Made by a program: the position numbers and the translations under genes. 64,000 bases of DNA from Rhabditophanes sp. KR3021 (lineage: Eukaryota; Nematoda; Chromadorea; Rhabditida; Alloionematidae): contig CAUJLY010000004.1 in NCBI GenBank assembly GCA_963281155.1, positions 1,426,001 through 1,490,000 of the forward strand. The letters are read 5' to 3'. The stretch's first letter is position 1; each line of letters begins with the position of its first letter. Of this stretch, positions 58,465 to 64,000 are shown in pieces. The notes under the pieces were generated by a model. It was not told the DNA's origin and ran no database searches. It saw only the letters and a list, made by a program, of their open reading frames with translations.

Positions 58465-58758
58465 ATGCCGTCAGGATGGCTCTTACTTGGCGTTACACCT
58501 CTTCCGAGAATTAAAGATATTGTTAAAGTTGGAGCGGGTCCATCATTTAGATTAGAAATTACGGAAGAGAACTTTAGCCCCAATTTAACTTTTTGGTTCG
58601 GAGATTTCAGAGTGGAAGCCATGCACAAATCAAACCAACTTATTACTGCGACTCTTACCGAAAAGGAATTCAACCATGCTAGGGAAAAAGATAGGTGCGT
58701 CTACATTTCAAGGGACGACGGAGTAATTTATCCATCTGATTTTATTTTGGAAATGTAA
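58465..58758 (+). CDS. stand-alone CSL (LAG-1/Su(H)/RBPJ) C-terminal Rel-homology domain
   Basis: 97-aa intact frame. From residue 10 it reads VTPLPRIKDIVKVGAGPSFR, LEITEENFSPNLTFWFGDFR, VEAMHKSNQLITATL and CVYISRDDGVIYPSDFILEM. That is the RHR-C/IPT module that closes CSL proteins (RBPJ: VTPVPVVESLQLNG, TPNLRVWFGDVEAETMYR, RNDGIIYSTSLTF). The DNA-binding RHR-N and beta-trefoil domains are absent upstream. The start at MPSGWLLLG is the only in-frame ATG. It is either the last exon of a gene whose other exons are elsewhere, a retro-derived fragment, or a truncated Notch-pathway antagonist gene. Integrity of the frame favours recent origin or selection. Confidence 0.75.
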   Translation: MPSGWLLLGVTPLPRIKDIVKVGAGPSFRLEITEENFSPNLTFWFGDFRVEAMHKSNQLITATLTEKEFNHAREKDRCVYISRDDGVIYPSDFILEM

Positions 58759-58982
58759 AATATCTTCCTTATTTTTTTGTATATTAATCCTAATTTTATG
58801 CCTTTTAATATGAACTATTTTTGAATAAATACTTTTACCAAACTACGTCTTACTTCGTACATAAATTTTGCCTTACTTTTTATCCTAAAAAGAATTTTTG
58901 TCTAGAAGTGTTTTGGAGAAAGTGAACCTCCGATTTTAGTTAAGACTTTTTAAGGTGGGACTTTTCTTTATATCTTTTTGAA

Positions 58983-60254
58983 ATGAGCGACTGTGACAGC
59001 GTAAGTTTAGGTATCCATGTAGTTGTAATAATTGTTTCAATTATTTAGATGGTGTTTGAGTTTGAGGACGGCCAATTTGACGACGACATCAACTACATCA
59101 TCAATGAGCACAAAAACGCTAAGAAAGAGTTGGAAGAAAGCGAGAAAATATGTCAAACTGAGCAACTGTTGATCGATGAAAATGATAATTTGATGGAGGA
59201 AGCTATGAAAATGATTGACGACGGTCACAAACTGATGGAGAAAGCCTGTAATATTGTGAGAGATGGCAAACAGCTGATGCAACATGCAATAAGCCAGAAT
59301 GTTGTGGCTAAGAAGAAACGGGATGTTGCCAATAGTACTCTTAGAGAGTGCAAATTAATTTGCGAAGAATTATACGCAAAGTTGATCCAAGCTAATCAAA
59401 GCCTTCAAGCTGACACAGATTTGATCGGCAAGAAATATAAGGAATTGGAAAGAACCAAATCGTCTGCTAATTCAACGGCATCAATTAAGAGCGATCGGAC
59501 ATTTGAAGATGATGTAAACACTAAACCTGGATTCGATCATAAAATAGACTATTCTGCTGAGATTAAAGCATGCTACAAGGCGTATATAGTAAAATTTGAA
59601 GCGGAACAAGCAAAGAAAGAAGTTTGGGAGGAAAATGAGATCAAAAATCACTGGAACGTTTCGCGCGAAATTGCAGTAGGAGAAAGGAAAAGAAATATCA
59701 ATTTAGAAAACACCGTTTATGCAAATACTGATAACGGGTCATTTATCTACACAGAGGAAATACTATCAAAGCAGCATGCATCAAGCATTGCTTCATTGTC
59801 ATATCCAATTCCTCCTTCAACAACAGGTTCCTCAATCTACACTGAAGATTTACAACCCATCAAACCTAGGGAAGAAATTATATTTAGTTGTTCCTGTCAC
59901 TTGTTTTTGGTATCAAGAGCAGATCCAAGAGCGCCGCAAAATCAAAACACATGTGAACTAGATATCAAAAGAATCGTTAACGAGAATAGCACACGATACA
60001 AGTATGAAATAAGGAAAGATGGCGAAATTTACTACGTTAGTGAGGAATTTATGAAAGCATCATTTGGAGTCTACATCAAGATGAGGAAAAGCACCAAAAA
60101 CATCCCTTACTTAGTAATGACTTTCAAATTTGAGGATAATAGAACTCATTATGACCTTAGTTACTTAACTTTAGAAGACGCCGATATGGAGAAATTTTGT
60201 GAAATAGTCCGAAGAGAGGATTTCAAAACAGAAGCAATTACATTTAACACCTAG
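58983..60254 (+). CDS. orphan coiled-coil protein, 407 aa
   Basis: Exon 1 of only 18 nt (58983-59000, MSDCDS) plus exon 2 (59049-60254), joined in phase 0 via a 48-bp intron. If the short exon is not used, the ATG at 59049 (MVFEFEDGQFDDD) starts the protein. Residues 15-150 are a long heptad-rich helix (AKKELEESEKICQTEQLL, MEEAMKMIDDGHKLMEKA). A Ser/Thr linker follows with SFIYTEEILS / SSIYTEDLQP repeats. The last about 110 residues (CSCHLFLVSRADPRAPQ to IVRREDFKTEAITF) look like a compact beta-rich domain that I cannot name. It probably acts as a scaffold. Confidence 0.7.
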
Positions 60255-61560
60255 CTTTGATATTTATTTAAAAAGTCTAATAACCAAATTATTTTATCGC
60301 TAATAATATTCCCATAATAAATTTATTTAAATGCATTTATTCTATTTTATCTTCAAGTAAGATGTTTAACTTCATCTTATAGTCCCGAAACATTCTATAA
60401 GATGGCATAAATTGTTTTGCGAACACACTATTGATGTAATAGTGTTATTAAATATGGCTGGGCATACGGATGCTAAATCGCCGTCTCCTGCAATGTTTCT
60501 TTTTGGCGATGTCTTGGTGAATTTAATGTGAAAGATAGGTTGTTATATATTTTAGAATAGATTAGGCTAGGATTTAGATTAGTAATTTTGAAGAATCTTA
60601 ATTTAGTGGCAAAGTTATAACCTGACATTTGTTAAGTAGGAAATGATGAAAGGTGCAATAGATTGTCAAAGGAAATTACCACAACTTGTATGTTTTGAGG
60701 CAAAACATTTTGTCAAAGCTTTATTAAGTTATTTTATGAATGTTAGAAAGATGCCAACCAGATATATTAATTATATACAAAATACACAGCAGTTTATAGA
60801 TATTGGTTTTATTGAAAGTATATTGTATTTTACAATGAAAATTAAATTAGAAATTATATTTTAATTGAATAAATTTTACAAGCAATAAGAAACTCAATTA
60901 TAGATTGAAAGCATTTTGAATAGTAATTAAATAAGTTTGTTCCAGAGGAGAGATGACTGAATGCCACTATGAAAACCTTTTTGTGCCTCATGGAATTGAG
61001 CAGGCTTCTATAGTCGCTTAAACGTACTCCATTTCCGTTTTGAAGGTCCTTTATCGTCCGTAATTCCAACGATAAGATAAAAATAAATAATTCTAAATTA
61101 TATTAATGTACTATTTATGAGTTAAAGCTATATTCAAATTTTCTTTACAGCCTGTTTAAGAGAGAAAGAGTACGTGAACAGAACTATTTATTTGATAGAA
61201 ATGATGACTATATATTATATGATACACTAAAAATAAACATATGGAACAACATTTGAATATTATAACATGCTAATTATATAACACAGCCAAAATAGGATGT
61301 GCTTAATCAATTAGCGCTCACCAATACACAACCCCGTCCCATCTTATATACTCACAGATTAACGAAATATTTATTTTATAATACAATAACAAATTAATAA
61401 AATTATTATTTTATTTAAAGAGAAAGGCAATAAATTGATAAATATAAAGTCGTTGGAATAATTTTTTCTAATAAGGATATTTTACTACCAATTATGACAT
61501 TGAGTCTTGGTATTATTAAAGCAAAAATGTGTTTGGTGTTTCGTTTTCTTTGAATATCTT
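60255..61560. other. intergenic between convergent genes
   Basis: No gene is recognised. A plus-strand frame at 60643-60864 (CQRKLPQLVCFEAKHFVKAL) has mildly protein-like composition but no support. Confidence 0.5.
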
Positions 61561-63482
61561 TTAGTCTTCAAGAAGATCAATTTCTGGAGAGTACTCATTT
61601 TCAACTTCAATTTCTTCAACTTCCTCCATTTCTTCCATTTCAACTTCTTTGAAATGTGCGAGTTCCTCTTCTTTGAAATGTTCGAGTTCATCTTCTTTGA
61701 AATGTGCAAAGAGTTTGTCATGAGCCTGCTTAACCTCTCCGTTTGGTGTATGGGTTATACTGTTAAATGTGATCCCATCCAAATCCTGATCGTTTGTCAT
61801 CAAAATATACATCGACTCTCCCTCGGCATTAGTAAATTTCTTGACCTTGTCAAAGTCAACTCCGAACTTGAGTCTAAAGTCTGCTAAGATGTCTGGGTCT
61901 GTTACAAACTCTCCCATCTTCAAGTCTAAATCATGAGATGTGGAAGATGCACGTAGACAATGTTCAGGAGACTCCTGGATGACTTCCTCGACTTCTTCTT
62001 CACATCCAGTCTCGTTGGCAACTCCTTTGATTTCTGTTGCATTATCATTACAATATTCAGGCATGTATTCAGGATGCTTTGCCTTCAAGTGTCTAATTGC
62101 TCTACACATATTGTATGGTTTGTGTAAGGGATACGTCATTTGGCAAACACTGCATTCAATCATGGATGGATTAATGAATTCCATGCAACCGTCCGATACT
62201 TTTTTCAATCTAGCCTTGCACAACTCAACTTGAAGTTCATCTAATTGCAATGCATGATATTGACGGTAATGCCTGATGGCTCCTGCACTAATTACGGCTG
62301 CCATGATGCTTCCTTCGCATAATTTACACTTCCAGTGGCATTCGGAAACTACTTCAATAAATTTCGAATTTTCTGGTGCTGCTTGTCTGAGGGAAGGCTG
62401 GACAAATAGACGTTTAGGTTTGGATCTTCTCCCCAAGGCCATTCTACTATTGGAGAAGCATTCTGAGACAGGAGCAATTTTGCCGTTAGAGCTATCTCCT
62501 GTAGCTTCGTCATCTTCCTCAATTTCCTCTGGTTGATCTTTTCCTGTGTCAAGTCTCTTTATTTTACCGCTAATACCTAAAAACAATAAAGTTAACTACT
62601 CTTATTTTTTGTCTTTTACCTCTTTCCATAGCCTTTTCGGTTGAATATTTAGTTTGAAACTTCCCACAAAAGAAGTGATACTCGTCAGGCAAGAGAATGT
62701 CGAAATCTTGCTTAAACTTTTCAGTCAATCTTGCATTTACAACAAGTTCCTGAAGGCAAAGTTGACATTTTGGGACCTCAACATCATTTGGATGGACTTC
62801 GTAAAAATGCATAGCCAAGACAGACTTGTCCATTACCATTCCACACCAAATACATTGCAAATTGTCAGTAGCATTAATGCTGGAATCAACGATGGCAAAG
62901 TCGACATTACTTAATGGCTTAGGAGCACCAACTAATACAGGCTGTTGATGAGCGATTCTCTTCATTCCCGGCCAAGTGCCACTGCACCGGTGAGAGGAAG
63001 GGTGCCAGGCATTGAAGTGTCGAACGAGATGAACGATTTCAAACTTCTTGTTCAGAGATACTATAGCTTGACAAATACCACACTTGGCATGTTGCTTATC
63101 TACCAGAGTTACCGGAACCTTTCTCCCCATCTTTTCAATCATCTTTCTTTTGAGAGCAGTTTCAAGTTGGGGGAATAGTCATTTCGTTGGGATTGACACG
63201 CACTTGTGACACCTTACGAAGAACTCTATCATTTGGGGGTCTTCTAGCCAATGGAGTGTAGCTGTTGTGAGGACGTTTTCTTGAAACTGAATCATAAGCA
63301 TCTGCGTCCGCTTTTGTGTTCTTTAGTTTTTCTTTTAACCATTCAGAGTACGGAACTTCCTCGAAATCAACAGTCTCCGTGTTGATCATAATTTCAGGAT
63401 GTTGTTCTGGCAAGTGATTAGACATTAACGTACTAAAAGGAACGATTTCACCGCATACACCACAACAAACGTTATCTGGCAT
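61561..63482 (-). CDS. multi-zinc-finger protein, about 625 aa, with a 1-nt frame break
   Basis: Exons are 62620-63482 and 61561-62576. At least five degenerate Cys2-His2/BED-like fingers are visible: NVCCGVCGEIVPFSTLMSNH LPEQH; AKCGICQAIVSLNKK with HLVRHFNAWH; LQCIWCGMVMDKS with MHFYEVH; WKCKLCEGSIM with IRHYRQYH; and IECSVCQMTYPLHKP with IRHLKAKH. The spacing (C-x2-C then H-x4-5-H after about 20 residues) is longer than in classic fingers. An acidic C-terminus carries three eight-residue repeats (HFKEDELE). The first exon is one base too long: at the CCCCC run (about 63171-63176) the frame slips between NPNEMTIP and LETALKRKMIEKMG, and four C residues would restore it. It is probably a nuclear DNA-binding or chromatin factor of a nematode-specific type. 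Confidence 0.78.
61641..61707 (-). repeat. 24-bp coding repeat (HFKEEELx)
   Basis: Nearly three copies of a 24-bp unit encode HFKEDELE, HFKEEELA and HFKEVEME near the C-terminus of the zinc-finger protein. Confidence 0.85.
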
Positions 63483-64000
63483 TCAATTCTAAAATAAATA
63501 ATCATTACTCCTGAACTTTTTATTCTTGACGAGATTGGCACGGAAAGATCACAATCCTCCTATGTACTGCTTATTTAAGAATGTAATAGTTGCGACATAT
63601 TAAAGAAGACATATTATATAATAAATTAACCTGACAAGCAATAAACACATTTTTTTAAATCGATGATTTATACCATTTTTAACAGTTTTATCGTTTTTGC
63701 GCTATATCGCACATTTGTACATGAAGGAGTCGGTTTAAAGACATATTAAGATGAGGATAAGGCAAACATAAATAAAAACTATCTTAACAAGAATCCCCCA
63801 AAAAGACTGAATGCTAAAAAATAATGCGGCAAGACTAAAATGAAGAAAGACTAGCAGCCGCACCTTCTTTAAAGCTTTTGGAAGAGTACGTCGTCGTGCG
63901 TTTTTTCTTAAAATTGGTGAAATATTTCCTTTGTAAATGACGCAATAATTTGCATTTGTTTGAATTACGTGCATATATGGTTTTAAAAACTTAAAATTGC
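63483..64000. other. upstream flank of the zinc-finger gene to the window edge
   Basis: Promoter-side DNA. A hydrophobic minus-strand frame at 63735-63974 (LRKNARRRTLPKALKKVRLL, then two hydrophobic stretches) cannot be confirmed from this window. Confidence 0.35.

Noticed and set aside
60643..60864. 73-codon plus-strand frame between convergent genes
   Set aside because: Mildly protein-like but no domain or splice evidence.
63735..63974. Minus-strand frame with basic N-terminus and two hydrophobic stretches
   Set aside because: Close to the window edge with no context to test it; composition can arise by chance in AT-rich DNA.
1..64000. CRISPR arrays, operons with ribosome-binding sites, prophage or bacterial elements
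   Set aside because: None seen; gene structure is eukaryotic throughout.
1..64000. tRNA genes and intact transposons
   Set aside because: I found no convincing B-box/A-box pair and no transposase or reverse-transcriptase frame; a tRNAscan or RepeatMasker run would settle it.

Overview
This is nuclear DNA of a nematode. The evidence is a nematode-specific ground-like domain gene, two innexin genes, AT-rich intergenic DNA, many very short introns (39-50 bp) ending in TTTTAG or TTTCAG, and a trans-splice-like acceptor just before an ATG. I cannot place the species. Gene models were assembled by hand from splice sites and reading-frame phase.

Layout. At 1-2.6 kb lies the 5' part of serine palmitoyltransferase subunit 2 (minus), with a decayed C2HC/GIY-YIG-like gene inside one intron. 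At 4.6-10 kb there are two innexin genes in tandem (minus) plus extra innexin exons. At 11-16.4 kb sds-22 (PP1 regulator, minus) and dnc-1 (dynactin p150, plus) are divergent across about 230 bp. At 17-21 kb come a small secreted Gly/Asn-rich protein, a BTB-Kelch protein, an orphan protein and an NAA50-type acetyltransferase.

The 22-37 kb stretch is different. It holds an unusual protein ending in an HSP70/BiP-type lid, a broken NOG1 copy, a broken TFIIIC subunit 5 copy, an isolated 5S rRNA gene, several decayed or orphan reading frames, an intact ground-like gene and an orphan GPCR. It looks like a gene-decay zone with a few living genes.

At 37.3-43.7 kb is a complete reticulon gene (ret-1) with a long 5' isoform and two alternative short first exons, all phase-compatible with the shared reticulon domain. 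At 44-47 kb are a two-domain Ly6-like GPI-type protein and a tandem FKBP prolyl isomerase of the ER lumen. About 5 kb without a recognisable gene precedes a TSC22/bunched-type regulator with a Gln-rich tail (52.6-55 kb). At 56.9-63.5 kb are an arylacetamide-deacetylase-like hydrolase, a stand-alone CSL/Su(H) C-terminal domain, a coiled-coil orphan and a multi-zinc-finger protein.

Main oddities: four GC-AG introns, two of them at the same position in the paralogous innexins; three otherwise good genes each broken by a single-base indel (possible assembly errors); the HSP70-lid chimera; and intron-nested and retro-like gene fragments.
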